Notes: generated from the sequence alone by a model not told the origin. Shown: positions 50,473-59,856, counted from the stretch's first letter. The stretch: 64,000 nucleotides of DNA from Methanoculleus sp. SDB (GCA_001412355.1 LKUD01000047.1:1-64000), one strand, 5' to 3'. Made by a program: numbers and translations.

Positions 50473-50503
50473 GGAAGTTAGTTTCCACCACATATAAATA
50501 TAA
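50473..50503 (-). promoter_or_regulatory. NrpR-type operator and TATA box of amtB2
   Basis: GGAA (50473-50476), six bases, TTCC (50483-50486) is exact. The AT-rich CATATAAATATA (50491-50502) is the TATA region when read leftward. The operator centre is about 17 bases downstream of it, the same geometry as at amtB1 and glnA2. Confidence 0.75.
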
Positions 50504-50524
50504 CGCAGAAAAAAAAATTTCCTT

Positions 50525-51850
50525 TTAATAGTTTAAATACTGCCCGACTTCCCAGGGGTGGACCGCGGTGCGGAACAGATCCCATTCAATCTCCGCAATA
50601 TTGGCGAGCCCCTCCACCACATGCGGACCGAGCGTGGTACAGAGCACATCGTCTTTGAGCAGGTGGCTGTTTGCGGTTCTGAGATCGCCGGGGAGGGTTT
50701 CAATGCCTGCCGCGTCGCGCTCGGCCGCGGACATCCGGAAGATGTTCGTATCGGTGCTGGGCGGCGCTTCCATCCCGTTCTTTATACCGTCAAGCCCTGC
50801 CGCGAGGATTGCCGCGAATGTCAGGTACGGATTGCATGTCGGATCCGGGCTCCGGAGCTCGATGCGGGTGCTGTTTCCACGCGGCGCAGGGACCCGGATG
50901 AGGGCGGTGCGGTTCGAAGCGCTCCACGAGATATAAACCGGGGCTTCATAGCCCGGAACCAGCCGTTTGTATGAGTTGATCGTCGGGTTTGCGAGCCGTG
51001 TGATGCCCTTGACATGGGCGAGCACTCCGGCGATGAATTGGAGCGCGATTGGCGAGAGCTGCCTGGGAGCGTCGGGATCGAAGAATGCGTTCTTCCCGTC
51101 GCGGGCGAGAGAAGCGTTCGTATGCATGCCGCTTCCGTTGATCCCGTAAATCGGCTTCGCCATGAACGAGGCATGCAGGCCGTTTAAAAGCGCGATGGTT
51201 TTCGTGGCAAATTTAAAGGTGATGACATTGTCGGCGGTATTCAGCGCGTCACTGTACTTGAAGTCAATCTCGTGCTGGCTCTCCGCAACTTCATGGTGAG
51301 ACGCTTCGATGTCGAATCCCATCTCGGTCAGGGCAAGGACGATGTCACGCCGGACATTCTCCGCGAGATCGGTCGGGGCGAGATCGAAATACCCACCCGT
51401 ATCCTGAAACTCGAGGCTCGGCTTCCCGTCCAGCATTTTAAAGATGAAAAATTCGAGCTCCGGTCCCGTGTTGAAGACATATCCCATCTTTTCTGCCTCG
51501 GCGAGGGTTTTCTTCAGGACATAGCGGGGGTCACCGTCAAAGGGCCTCCCGTCCGGCATGTGCACGTCACAGATAAACCGTGCCACGGTATCGGTACCCC
51601 TTCGCCACGGCAGGAGGCTGTATGTCGAGGGATCGGGCCGCAGTACCATGTCCGACTCCTCAATGCGGGCAAATCCCTCGATGGACGAACCATCAAATCC
51701 GATCCCGTCCGTTAATGCTTTTTCCGCCTGTTTTATTGGGATTGCAACATTTTTCGGCATCCCCTGGATATCCGAAAACTGGAGGCGGATGAACCGCACC
51801 TCGTCGATCTCAAGCCGATCGAGAGTTCTGGTGATCTCATCATGTACCAT
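50525..51850 (-). CDS. glnA: glutamine synthetase type I (copy 1)
   Basis: A 441-residue glutamine synthetase that joins ammonia and glutamate with ATP. Visible are [24 protein letters not shown] (near the N-terminus), [90 protein letters not shown] and [24 protein letters not shown]. The adenylylation site of bacterial type I-beta enzymes is not seen. ATG 51850 is near a TTTATT element, so leaderless start is likely. It neighbours a second glnA on the same strand. Confidence 0.95.
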   Translation of the reverse strand: MVHDEITRTLDRLEIDEVRFIRLQFSDIQGMPKNVAIPIKQAEKALTDGIGFDGSSIEGFARIEESDMVLRPDPSTYSLLPWRRGTDTVARFICDVHMPDGRPFDGDPRYVLKKTLAEAEKMGYVFNTGPELEFFIFKMLDGKPSLEFQDTGGYFDLAPTDLAENVRRDIVLALTEMGFDIEASHHEVAESQHEIDFKYSDALNTADNVITFKFATKTIALLNGLHASFMAKPIYGINGSGMHTNASLARDGKNAFFDPDAPRQLSPIALQFIAGVLAHVKGITRLANPTINSYKRLVPGYEAPVYISWSASNRTALIRVPAPRGNSTRIELRSPDPTCNPYLTFAAILAAGLDGIKNGMEAPPSTDTNIFRMSAAERDAAGIETLPGDLRTANSHLLKDDVLCTTLGPHVVEGLANIAEIEWDLFRTAVHPWEVGQYLNY

Positions 51851-51966
51851 AGTGGGTGAATATTCCCTTCGCTTCTATTTATTCTTAGATTGCGGGAATG
51901 GCGTCACAGTGAAGGATTTTTCTTCTGAAAGCAGGAAGTATCCTGCCATATAAAAAGAAGGATGCA

Positions 51967-53283
51967 TTAATAATTCAAGTACTTCGCAACTTCCCAGGGG
52001 TGGACAGCAGTGCGGAATGAATCCCACTCTGTTTGGGCAATAACGTTGAGATTCTCCACTACATGGGCGCCGAGCGCAGTGCAGAGCACCGGGTCTGCAA
52101 GCAGGTGCGTATTGGCCGTTATGAGGTCGCCCGGAAGAGTCTCTATGCCGAGTCTATCCGATTCCTCCTGGGTCATATGGAAAATATTCCGGTCAAGACT
52201 CTCCGGAGGAGCGATTTTGTTTCGGATGCCGTCGAGGCCGGCAGCGAGAACTATCGCAAACGTCAGGTACGGATTACACGTGGGATCGGGGCTCCTGTAC
52301 TCGACACGGGTGCTGTTTCCGCGTGGTGCGGGTACCCGGCAGAGGGCGCTTCTGTTTGCGCCGCTCCAGCTGATGTAGACCGGAGCCTCATACCCGGGTA
52401 CGAGCCGTTTGTACGAATTGACCGTCGGGTTTGCCACACGGGTAATCGCCTTGACATGCTTCAGGAGTCCGCCGATGAAGTAATGTGCCGTATCGGAGAG
52501 CTGGCGCGGTCCCACGGGGTCAAAGAAGGCATTTTTACCGTCTTTAAAGAGTGAACAGTTGGTATGCATCCCGCTGCCGTTGATGCCGAAGACAGGCTTT
52601 GCCATGAAGGTGGCATGCAGCCCGTTCATGAGTGCGATGGTCTTTGTCGCGAACTTGAACGTAATCACGTTGTCGGCAGTCGTCAGTGCGTCACCGTACT
52701 TGAAGTCGATCTCATGCTGGCTTTCCGCAACTTCATGGTGGGACGCCTCGATCTCAAAGCCCATATCGGTCAGGGCGAGAATGATATCGCGCCGTACGTT
52801 CTCCGCAAGGTCGGTGGGAGCGAGATCAAAGTAGCCGCCCAGATCCTGAAACTCTGTCGTGGGCTTACCGTCGATCAGTTTGAAGAGGAAAAACTCAAGT
52901 TCGGGACCGGTGTTGAATACATACCCTTCCTGAGCGGCGTCGGCAAGTACCTTCTTCAGGACATAACGGGGATCGCCCTCAAAGGGTGTATTATCTGCCT
53001 TGTGGACGTCGCAAATAAACCTCGCCACTCCCTTTCTCCAAGGCAGGATGCTGTACGTTGCGGGATCGGGTTTGAGGATCATATCCGATTCCTCGATCCG
53101 AACAAAGCCCTGGATTGATGAACCATCGAACCCGATTCCATCGGAAAGAGCTTTTTCTGCCTGGCAAACCGGAATGGCGACATTTTTTGGATGCCCCTGA
53201 AGGTCGGAGAATTGAAGTCTGATGAACTCCACGCCATCTTTTTCAATTCTCTCAAGCATTGTTGAGATCGCGTCTGTCGACAT
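51967..53283 (-). CDS. glnA: glutamine synthetase type I (copy 2)
   Basis: A 438-residue glutamine synthetase, closely similar to copy 1 (about 70-75% by eye). Motifs: [71 protein letters not shown] and [24 protein letters not shown]. Its own start lies next to a GGAA-N6-TTCT element and a TATA box. It is divergent from the glutamate synthase operon, so both can respond together. Keeping two such close copies suggests different regulation or hetero-oligomers. Confidence 0.95.
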   Translation of the reverse strand: MSTDAISTMLERIEKDGVEFIRLQFSDLQGHPKNVAIPVCQAEKALSDGIGFDGSSIQGFVRIEESDMILKPDPATYSILPWRKGVARFICDVHKADNTPFEGDPRYVLKKVLADAAQEGYVFNTGPELEFFLFKLIDGKPTTEFQDLGGYFDLAPTDLAENVRRDIILALTDMGFEIEASHHEVAESQHEIDFKYGDALTTADNVITFKFATKTIALMNGLHATFMAKPVFGINGSGMHTNCSLFKDGKNAFFDPVGPRQLSDTAHYFIGGLLKHVKAITRVANPTVNSYKRLVPGYEAPVYISWSGANRSALCRVPAPRGNSTRVEYRSPDPTCNPYLTFAIVLAAGLDGIRNKIAPPESLDRNIFHMTQEESDRLGIETLPGDLITANTHLLADPVLCTALGAHVVENLNVIAQTEWDSFRTAVHPWEVAKYLNY

Positions 53284-53286
53284 AAT

Positions 53287-53300
53287 GGAAGATAACTTCT
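53287..53300 (-). promoter_or_regulatory. NrpR-type operator in the glnA2 promoter
   Basis: GGAA (53287-53290), six bases, TTCT (53297-53300): one base from the GGAA-N6-TTCC consensus. Its centre is about 20 bases downstream of the TATA box TATAAATA (reverse strand of 53310-53317), the same geometry as at both amtB promoters. Confidence 0.65.
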
Positions 53301-53313
53301 ACCCATTGCTATT

Positions 53314-53336
53314 TATAGTTTCTTTAGCAAACTATA
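53314..53336. promoter_or_regulatory. 8-bp-arm palindrome carrying two divergent TATA boxes
   Basis: TATAGTTT (53314-53321) and AAACTATA (53329-53336) are exact complements with a seven-base loop. The left arm overlaps the glnA2 TATA box, the right arm that of the glutamate synthase operon. It coordinates the two promoters by position at least. Confidence 0.55.
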
Positions 53337-53386
53337 GGCAGCGCGATGACAATGAGGTCACCATATCGCTGACGATTGTGGTTATC

Positions 53387-54439
53387 ATGTGTGGAATTAT
53401 CAGTGTGATTGATCGCAGCCGCTCCCTCTTGGACGGGAAGGCGATCAAAAACGCCCTCTCCCTCATGAATGAACGGGGAAGCGGAGAAGGGGCAGGATAT
53501 GCAGCCTACGGAGTATACCCGGATTTTAAGGATTGTTTCGCCCTGCATGTATTTTTTGACAATATCGTGGAGCCGAAGGCGGAAGTGGATGCAGTACTGG
53601 AGAGCTGGGGAACCATCGAACATCAGGAGGAAATTCCGACATTTGATCAGCCCCGCCTCCGGAAAAAACACACGCCATGGCGGTATTTCTATAAACCCGA
53701 CGCACGTCTCATGCCGGGTACGGCATCGCCGGAAGAAGATATCGTCATCCATCTCATCAACCGCGTAAACACGGGCATCACCGGTGCCCTCATCTTCTCC
53801 TCCGGAAAGAACATCGGCGTCTTCAAGGCATCCGGGTGGCCCGAGGATGTGGCCAATTTCTATCGCATCGAGGAGTACGAGGGGTATATCTGGCTCGCGC
53901 ATAACCGGTATCCGACCAATACTCCCGGTTGGTGGGGAGGAGCCCATCCCTTCAACCTTCTCGACTGGAGCGTCGTGCACAACGGGGAGATTACTTCGTA
54001 CGGGACGAACCGGCGGTATATCGAAAGCTACGGGTACAAATGTACGATGTACACCGATACCGAGGTCGTCGCGTATCTCACCGACCTGCTCTGCAGGAGA
54101 CACGGACTAACCCGCGAACTTGCGGTACAGGCGTTTGCCCCTCCGTTCTGGGATGAAATTGACCGGATGGCACCCGGTCAACAGCACCTGAGCAGGGCTC
54201 TCCGCCTGGCCTACGGGCCTGCGCTCATGAACGGTCCGTTTGCCATCGTTGTTGCACGGCCAGACGCGATCGTCGGATTTACCGACCGGATCAAGCTCCG
54301 GCCACTCGTTGCCGCGGAGGCGGGCGACCGCCTCTACCTTTCGAGCGAGGAGGCTGCGATCCGGACAATGGAAGCAAATCCGGACAGGGTCTGGATGCCG
54401 CGTGCCGGAGAACCGGTGATCGGGAGAGTGAAGCAATGA
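53387..54439 (+). CDS. gltB: glutamate synthase subunit, class II amidotransferase domain
   Basis: A 350-residue class II (Ntn) glutamine amidotransferase. Removal of Met1 exposes Cys2 (MCGIISVID), the nucleophile. The core is WLAHNRYPTNTPGWWGGAHPFNLLDWSVVHNGEITSYG with Arg, Asn and Gly pieces of the glutamine pocket, and DTEVVAYLTDLL further on. In archaea glutamate synthase is split and this is the first of the three pieces. ATG 53387 is preceded by GGTTATC. It overlaps the next gene by four bases (ATGA). The operon may depend on 2-oxoglutarate/glutamine supply from the two GlnA. Confidence 0.95.
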   Translation: MCGIISVIDRSRSLLDGKAIKNALSLMNERGSGEGAGYAAYGVYPDFKDCFALHVFFDNIVEPKAEVDAVLESWGTIEHQEEIPTFDQPRLRKKHTPWRYFYKPDARLMPGTASPEEDIVIHLINRVNTGITGALIFSSGKNIGVFKASGWPEDVANFYRIEEYEGYIWLAHNRYPTNTPGWWGGAHPFNLLDWSVVHNGEITSYGTNRRYIESYGYKCTMYTDTEVVAYLTDLLCRRHGLTRELAVQAFAPPFWDEIDRMAPGQQHLSRALRLAYGPALMNGPFAIVVARPDAIVGFTDRIKLRPLVAAEAGDRLYLSSEEAAIRTMEANPDRVWMPRAGEPVIGRVKQ

Positions 54440-55947
54440 CGGTCGGAAGTCTCCCGGTCCGGTACCGGATATCCGTGGACCATGACGCCTGCATGCTGTG
54501 CGAGCGGTGTATCGAAAACTGCCCGTATGGTGTTTTCAGGCGGGAAGGCGACCGGATTGCAATTGACTCGAGAAAGTGCACCGCATGCCACCGGTGCATC
54601 GCCATGTGTCCTCGCGACGCCATAACCATGGAGGAAAAACCGGTTGATTACCGAAGCCATCCTCTCTGGACCCGGGAAGTCCGCGAGGCGATCTACAATC
54701 AGGCGCGCACGGGACGCATCATCCTCTCGGGGATGGGCAATGTGCTCGACTATCCGGTGATCTTCGATCGCCTCGTCCTGGATGCGTGCCAGGTCACAAA
54801 CCCGAGCATTGACCCGTTGCGCGAACCGATGGAACTCCGCACGTATATCGGAAAGAAACCGCGGCAGCTGGAATTTACACGCAATCCCGCCGGCGATCTC
54901 GAACTGGCGACAACACTCGCTCCGAACCTGCAGCTCGAAACTCCGATCATGATCGGGCATATGAGCTACGGAGCGATCAGCCTCAACGCGCAACTGAGCC
55001 TCGCCCGTGCCGCGAAGGAAACCGGGACCTTCATGGGGACGGGTGAGGGAGGGCTCCACAAGGCGATTTACCCGTACCAGGACAACATGATTGTTCAGAC
55101 CGCGTCGGGACGATTCGGGGTCGATATCGATTATCTCGAACGCGGCGCCGCAATCGAGATAAAAATCGGGCAGGGAGCCAAGCCGGGCATCGGCGGGCAT
55201 CTGCCGGGTGAGAAGGTACCCGCGGATGTTTCCCAGACCCGGATGATTCCGGAGGGCAGTGACGCAATAAGTCCCGCCCCGCATCATGACATCTACAGCA
55301 TCGAGGATCTTGCGCAGCTTGTGCGAGGCCTGAAAGAAGCAACCGAATGGAAAAAGCCTGTTTTCGTCAAGATTGCAGCGGTGCACAATGTAGCGGCGAT
55401 CGCTGCGGGTATCGCACGATCGTCCGCGGATGCGGTAGTCGTGGACGGGTTCCGCGGCGGTACCGGTGCGGCACCCCGGGTGTTCCGGGATCACGTCGGC
55501 CTTCCGATTGAAGCTGCGCTTGCGGCGGTGGATGAAAAACTGCGTGAGCAGGGCGTGCGGAATGAAGTGTCGGTGATTGCGAGCGGCGGCCTCCGGGAGA
55601 GTGCCGATGTGGCAAAGGCCATTGCGCTCGGAGCCGATGCCGTCTATATCGGCACTGCGGCGCTTGTGGCGCTCGGGTGCCGCGTCTGCGGGAGCTGTTA
55701 CCGGAATCTCTGCCCGTGGGGCATTGCCACCCAGCGGGAGGATCTCGTTCGGCGCCTCGACCCGGACGTCGGTGCTGAACAGGCGGCAAATCTCATTCGC
55801 GGATGGACCCTCGAACTGGCAGAGCTGATGGGTGCTGCAGGCATCAACAGTATCGAAAGCCTTCGCGGCAACCGGGATCGCCTGCGCGGCTACCTGCTTG
55901 ACGAAAACCTGCTGAAGGTGCTGGACGTGAAGATGGTGGGGGCGTGA
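54436..55947 (+). CDS. gltB: glutamate synthase catalytic FMN/Fe-S subunit
   Basis: A 503-residue archaeal-type central subunit. N-terminal ferredoxin: CMLCERCIENCPYG and CTACHRCIAMCPRDA bind two [4Fe-4S]. FMN/3Fe-4S synthase domain follows: GHMSYGAISLNAQLSLARAAKETG, GTGEGGLHKAIYP, AIEIKIGQGAKPGIGGHLPGEKV, VVDGFRGGTGAAPRV, SGGLRESADVAKAIALGADAVYIGTAAL and the [3Fe-4S] Cys loop CRVCGSCYRNLCPWGIATQ. It reduces 2-oxoglutarate with ammonia delivered from the amidotransferase subunit. It overlaps both neighbours by four bases, so the three subunits are coupled. Confidence 0.95.
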   Translation: MTVGSLPVRYRISVDHDACMLCERCIENCPYGVFRREGDRIAIDSRKCTACHRCIAMCPRDAITMEEKPVDYRSHPLWTREVREAIYNQARTGRIILSGMGNVLDYPVIFDRLVLDACQVTNPSIDPLREPMELRTYIGKKPRQLEFTRNPAGDLELATTLAPNLQLETPIMIGHMSYGAISLNAQLSLARAAKETGTFMGTGEGGLHKAIYPYQDNMIVQTASGRFGVDIDYLERGAAIEIKIGQGAKPGIGGHLPGEKVPADVSQTRMIPEGSDAISPAPHHDIYSIEDLAQLVRGLKEATEWKKPVFVKIAAVHNVAAIAAGIARSSADAVVVDGFRGGTGAAPRVFRDHVGLPIEAALAAVDEKLREQGVRNEVSVIASGGLRESADVAKAIALGADAVYIGTAALVALGCRVCGSCYRNLCPWGIATQREDLVRRLDPDVGAEQAANLIRGWTLELAELMGAAGINSIESLRGNRDRLRGYLLDENLLKVLDVKMVGA

Positions 55948-56696
55948 CGGCCTTGGCAAGAACTGTGGTTATTGATACGACAGGGATGCATTACACTCCG
56001 CTCAACCGCATGATCCGCGCAGCGGTGGCGGATGGAGCCGAAGAGATTGTACTCGAACACGTGCTGGGCCAGCGGTTTATTGGAAACGGCCTTCGCGGGA
56101 ATGTCTCGATCATCGTGAAGGGTGTTCCCGGGGGCGATCTTGGCATGTTCATGAGCGGTCCTACCTGCACCGTATACGGGAACTGTGAGCATGCCCCCGG
56201 CAATACCATGGATGCCGGCAGGATTGTCATCCACGGCAGCGCCGGGGACGCTGTCGGGCACAGTATGCGGGGCGGTGAAGTGTTCGTCCGTGATGATATC
56301 GGTTACCGCGGGGGTATCCACATGAAGGCATATCGTGATAAGCGTCCGGTGCTGGTTGTCGGCGGCTCGCCCCGTGCATTCCTCGGAGAATACATGGCGG
56401 GCGGTCTCCTGCTCGTGCTCGGCATTGGCGCTTTGCCGGCGGTCACCGAACGGGGGATCGGGAGCGGCATTCACGGCGGTGAAATCTTTATCCGCGGTTT
56501 TGTGGATGACTGGTTCCTCGGAGTGGGTGCAAAAAAGTTTCCTTTCACGGACGTGGATCGTGATCGTATCCGCCCTTACATCGAGGAGTATTGCCGCCTG
56601 TATGACAGCGATGCCGAGACGCTTGTCAATGCCGACTACACGCGGATCGGCCCTGCGAGTGCCCGTCCGTTTGCGAATAAATACACATGGGAGTAG
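55944..56696 (+). CDS. gltB: glutamate synthase GXGXG-domain subunit
   Basis: A 250-residue right-handed beta-helix of the GXGXG type: IIVKGVPGGDLGMFMSGPTCTVYGNCEHAPGNTMDAGRIVIHGSAGDAVGHSMRGGEVFVRDDIGYRGG is seen with its regular G repeats, ending before the C-terminal IHGGEIFIRGFVDDWFLG. It is the structural tail of large glutamate synthase, here as its own protein. The GTG at 55944 overlaps the upstream TGA. The next gene begins nine bases after its stop. Confidence 0.95.
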   Translation: MTALARTVVIDTTGMHYTPLNRMIRAAVADGAEEIVLEHVLGQRFIGNGLRGNVSIIVKGVPGGDLGMFMSGPTCTVYGNCEHAPGNTMDAGRIVIHGSAGDAVGHSMRGGEVFVRDDIGYRGGIHMKAYRDKRPVLVVGGSPRAFLGEYMAGGLLLVLGIGALPAVTERGIGSGIHGGEIFIRGFVDDWFLGVGAKKFPFTDVDRDRIRPYIEEYCRLYDSDAETLVNADYTRIGPASARPFANKYTWE

Positions 56697-56705
56697 TGCG
56701 GAACA

Positions 56706-57734
56706 ATGAAGCGAACATATGAAGATCTGAAACGTGACGTCTGGGAGACGGGCCGCTGCTCCGGCTGCGGTGCCTGTGTGGCGGTCTGCCCTGCGAATGC
56801 GATCATATTCCGCGAAGGCTCGCCCGACGCTCACCCGGTGCACACCGGCTACTGCAAGGAAGCGACGGACGGTGTCCCGTGCGGCGCCTGTTACGGGGTA
56901 TGTCCGCGAACGGACGAACGAAGAGCGGCGGCGGAATCCCTCCCCCTCCTTGGCGAGTACCAAGATATTTTATCGGCGCGGGCGACGTTCGAGATCGAAC
57001 GAAAACAGAGCGGCGGTGCGGTGACAGCCATCCTCCGGAATGCGCTTGAGGAAGACTTAATCGATGCCGTCGTCACCGTGGGTGAGGACAGATGGACGAT
57101 GAAGCCGTTTTCCACGCTGATTACCTCGTCCGGCGATCTGGTGCACCATGCAGGAAGCCGCTACAACTGGTGGGTTCCGACGCTGGCCATTCTCAAGGAA
57201 GCGGTTGTACGGCGGAAATGCCGGCATATTGCCGTAATCGGCGTGCCCTGTGTCGTAAGTGCGATCAACGCGATGCGCGAGAGCGACAACGATCTGCTCC
57301 GTCCGTATGCACGGGCGGTGCGCCTCGTCGTCGGGTTGTTCTGTACCGAATCGTTTGATTACCGGAAACTCATCGGGGATATGCTCGGGGGAGTATATGG
57401 CATCGAGCCATGGCAGATCCGGCGCCTCAATGTCAGGGGTGCCCTTGAGGTGAGCGGAGTCGGGGGACTGATTCAATCGATTCCCCTCCGGGATCTTGAG
57501 TCCTGTATCCGGCCCGGTTGTCTCCACTGCACCGATTTTACAGCTGTCCATGCCGATATCTCTGCAGGTGCCGTGGGCAGCCCCGACGGGTACACCACCC
57601 TGCTTGTCAGGAATTCGGTCGGCAGGGGATTTGTGGAACGCGCTCTCCAAAACGGCCTCCTTGAGGAGGGGGAACGCCCGTCGCTCGCTCCGATCGAGCG
57701 TCTTGCAGCGAAAAAATCGGAAAGAGTCCCGTAA
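56706..57734 (+). CDS. F420-hydrogenase beta-like (FrhB) protein, putative glutamate synthase electron donor subunit
   Basis: A 342-residue protein of the FrhB/FdhB family, which in methanogens couples F420 to iron-sulfur clusters via FAD. The N-terminus has two Fe-S motifs (CSGCGACVAVCP and CGACYGVCP), then ERKQSGGAVTAILRNALEEDLIDAVVTVGED (FAD/F420 region) and HIAVIGVPCVVSAINAMR, a family hallmark, plus CIRPGCLHCTDFTAVHADISAGAVGSPDG near the C-terminus. It directly follows the three synthase genes, so reduced F420 would supply electrons for glutamate synthesis. F420 itself is not proven from the sequence. Confidence 0.9.
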   Translation: MKRTYEDLKRDVWETGRCSGCGACVAVCPANAIIFREGSPDAHPVHTGYCKEATDGVPCGACYGVCPRTDERRAAAESLPLLGEYQDILSARATFEIERKQSGGAVTAILRNALEEDLIDAVVTVGEDRWTMKPFSTLITSSGDLVHHAGSRYNWWVPTLAILKEAVVRRKCRHIAVIGVPCVVSAINAMRESDNDLLRPYARAVRLVVGLFCTESFDYRKLIGDMLGGVYGIEPWQIRRLNVRGALEVSGVGGLIQSIPLRDLESCIRPGCLHCTDFTAVHADISAGAVGSPDGYTTLLVRNSVGRGFVERALQNGLLEEGERPSLAPIERLAAKKSERVP

Positions 57735-57763
57735 TACTCCCGCTTTTATGCTGGATCGGGCTT

Positions 57764-57778
57764 CCGGGAAATTCCCGG
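57764..57778. terminator. palindrome between convergent FrhB-like and cca genes
   Basis: CCGGGAA, one base, TTCCCGG. It lies between the stop of the FrhB-like gene and that of cca. Confidence 0.4.
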
Positions 57779-57784
57779 TCCCGC

Positions 57785-59161
57785 TTATTTCCGGATCCTG
57801 TCGGCACGGCGTATCCGCACGAGCGGCGATTCCCGCGTGATAAAGGAGCTGAGAAACGGAGCAAACTCCTCTGACCAGCAGTCAGCACCCTCCCATAGAG
57901 TCCGGTCCGCACTCATCGACCGTTTGATATGTTTTCCGAGCGCGACCTTGAGGGGACTTTCCGACCCGAGCAGTTCCCTGACATGTGTGTGTTTTCGCGC
58001 GATTTCCACATAATAACGCCCGTCATCGATATACGGTCCGGAATAGGTATTCTCAGGATAGAGGGCCAGGAATTTATCCGCATTCGCGCGGTTCCACACG
58101 GGGGGGCCCATATGTCTCTTGACAGGAGGAAGTGAATCGACCAGCAGTTCGAAAAGGAGCATACAGTGTTCATCCTGCATCTCGCATGCGGACCGGTTCA
58201 CCACAAATCCGTACCGTATGAGCATGTCGGCGATAGCCGCGGTACTTTTCCTGAGTTGGGGAACCACGATATCGGGAATCGTATGGGGTGTTTTCAGCGT
58301 GATGGCATAGAGTTTTGTACCGCGTTCTTCGAGCCGGGCAATAAAGGCGCCACGGTCAGGTATGGCCGGTGCCGGGTGTGAGAAATATACCGCTCCCGGT
58401 GCGGCGGAATATCCCCGGGCGAGTTCGACGAACTCGAACATGCGGGAGAGTGAAAGGGATGCCGCGACATTCCGTGCCGGATCCACCGGGTCGATGACGA
58501 CCAGCGGGTCATGGAATACCTTTGTCGCATGGCCTTCGATGTCGATTGCGGTCGAGGGCCGCCATTCCGCCGCCGCACGGATTACTTCCGAAAATCCCCC
58601 GTAAAAAAGAACGAGCAGTTCGCAGAGATAGCCGGCAAATCCTTCGGTCATCTGATCGGAGCCGTAGACTCCTCCCACCTTGGAAAACTGCTTCAGGAGC
58701 AGTACATCGTCGATAAAAGGGCCGATACGCTCCCTGATGTAACGCGTGTGGAACGGCGTCCTGTCGACTGCGCTTTGAATCGCCGTTGCCTGCTTCACGG
58801 CATAGCACGGCACGAGATCGACATCGAGACCGTTGATACACATATTGATATACGGGTGTTCCGCGTACTTCTCCCGCATTGTTGCCCCGTACTGCCTGCC
58901 TATGGCACGCGCAAGCCCGAGGCCCTGCTTCTCGAGCTCCTCACGGGAGAGCGACGGCGGAAAGAGCATGAATATATCGAGGTCCCGGTCCCCGCGCACC
59001 CATGTATCCCGTGCGACCGATCCCACGACCATACCCCGTGCACTCCCGCTGTCGTTTACTGCGGCGATGAGAGCGTCTGCCACACTCCGGATATGGTCGT
59101 ACTCTTCTTGCAGCGGTTTGATTCGCTCCAGCACCTCCACTTCGCAGGGCAGGCGGATCAC
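57785..59161 (-). CDS. cca: CCA tRNA nucleotidyltransferase (archaeal, class I)
   Basis: A 458-residue enzyme that builds or repairs the CCA end of tRNA. Class I nucleotidyltransferase head: MVVGSVARDTWVRGDRDLDIFMLFPP (GSxA...DxDxD catalytic Asp pair) and INGLDVDLVPCYAV (third Asp), then a helical middle and the archaeal tail domain around RMFEFVELARGYSAAPGAVYF. The start is the GTG at 59161, which overlaps the ThpR stop as GTGA. Both tRNA-linked genes are thus coupled. Confidence 0.95.
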   Translation of the reverse strand: MIRLPCEVEVLERIKPLQEEYDHIRSVADALIAAVNDSGSARGMVVGSVARDTWVRGDRDLDIFMLFPPSLSREELEKQGLGLARAIGRQYGATMREKYAEHPYINMCINGLDVDLVPCYAVKQATAIQSAVDRTPFHTRYIRERIGPFIDDVLLLKQFSKVGGVYGSDQMTEGFAGYLCELLVLFYGGFSEVIRAAAEWRPSTAIDIEGHATKVFHDPLVVIDPVDPARNVAASLSLSRMFEFVELARGYSAAPGAVYFSHPAPAIPDRGAFIARLEERGTKLYAITLKTPHTIPDIVVPQLRKSTAAIADMLIRYGFVVNRSACEMQDEHCMLLFELLVDSLPPVKRHMGPPVWNRANADKFLALYPENTYSGPYIDDGRYYVEIARKHTHVRELLGSESPLKVALGKHIKRSMSADRTLWEGADCWSEEFAPFLSSFITRESPLVRIRRADRIRK

Positions 59162-59697
59162 AGCGTGACCTCCATCAGCGTTTCATAGACCGGTCCGGAG
59201 GGCGTCAGGGTGCTTTTTTTGAGCCTGACGGTAGAAACCAACAGGTTTCCGAACGAAGAGGACGCAAGTTCGTCGATCCGCCCGGAAAGGGAGGGATCAA
59301 ACCTTCTCACCCGGGCGATTGTGACATGCGGCGTAAATTGCCTGTTTTCACGCCGGATTCCTATCGGGGCGAGGCTCTCTTCAATCCTGCCGGCGAGTTT
59401 CGAACACATGCCGCCGTCCTGTGCTGTTGCCCAGATCACCCGCGGGTGCGTTCGCGAATTACCGGAAACGCCCGAAACCTCCATGTCGAACGGGTGAAAC
59501 GAAAGCGTGCCGAGGGCGGCTTCTACCGAATCCAGCGTTCGCGCATCAATCTCACCAAGAAATTTAAGGGTTATATGGGCAATCGATGGGTCTACAAGAG
59601 TGATTTTCGCATCACTTTTCGCGAGAACCGCCTGCACTTCGGCAATGCGCGTCCGGATCTCTCCGGGCATGTCGATTGCAATGAATGCCCGCACCAT
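59158..59697 (-). CDS. thpR: RNA 2',3'-cyclic phosphodiesterase ThpR
   Basis: A 179-residue 2H phosphoesterase. HITLKFLGEID (first HxT) and HVTIARVRRFD (second HxT) are both present, with MVRAFIAIDMPGEIRTRIAE at the N-terminus. It opens 2',3'-cyclic phosphates, originally described as tRNA ligase in archaea. It is coupled to cca at the GTGA overlap. Its role in tRNA end processing fits that neighbour, though the natural substrate is unproven. Confidence 0.95.
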   Translation of the reverse strand: MVRAFIAIDMPGEIRTRIAEVQAVLAKSDAKITLVDPSIAHITLKFLGEIDARTLDSVEAALGTLSFHPFDMEVSGVSGNSRTHPRVIWATAQDGGMCSKLAGRIEESLAPIGIRRENRQFTPHVTIARVRRFDPSLSGRIDELASSSFGNLLVSTVRLKKSTLTPSGPVYETLMEVTL

Positions 59698-59856
59698 GGG
59701 TACTTATCTTCGCCTGCTTCTAATAAAAAAGGTGTATCCCCTTCGTTCGGCCCGGTACCGAATAATTCGGTCCTTCCGGTGAATGACACGGAAGAAGTCC
59801 CTGCACGGTGATTCAGCTGTACGATTCGATACAATTTTTATTCAACCGGACAACTA

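Noticed and set aside
51934-51947. GGAA-N6-TGCC near the glnA1 gene as an NrpR-type operator
   Set aside because: It lies about 60 bases upstream of the likely glnA1 TATA box and forms the GCAGGA/TCCTGC hairpin after glnA2, so a terminator fits better.
54334-55959. A 541-residue open frame opposite the glutamate synthase central subunit
   Set aside because: The sense strand carries complete Fe-S and FMN motifs; the antisense protein has none.
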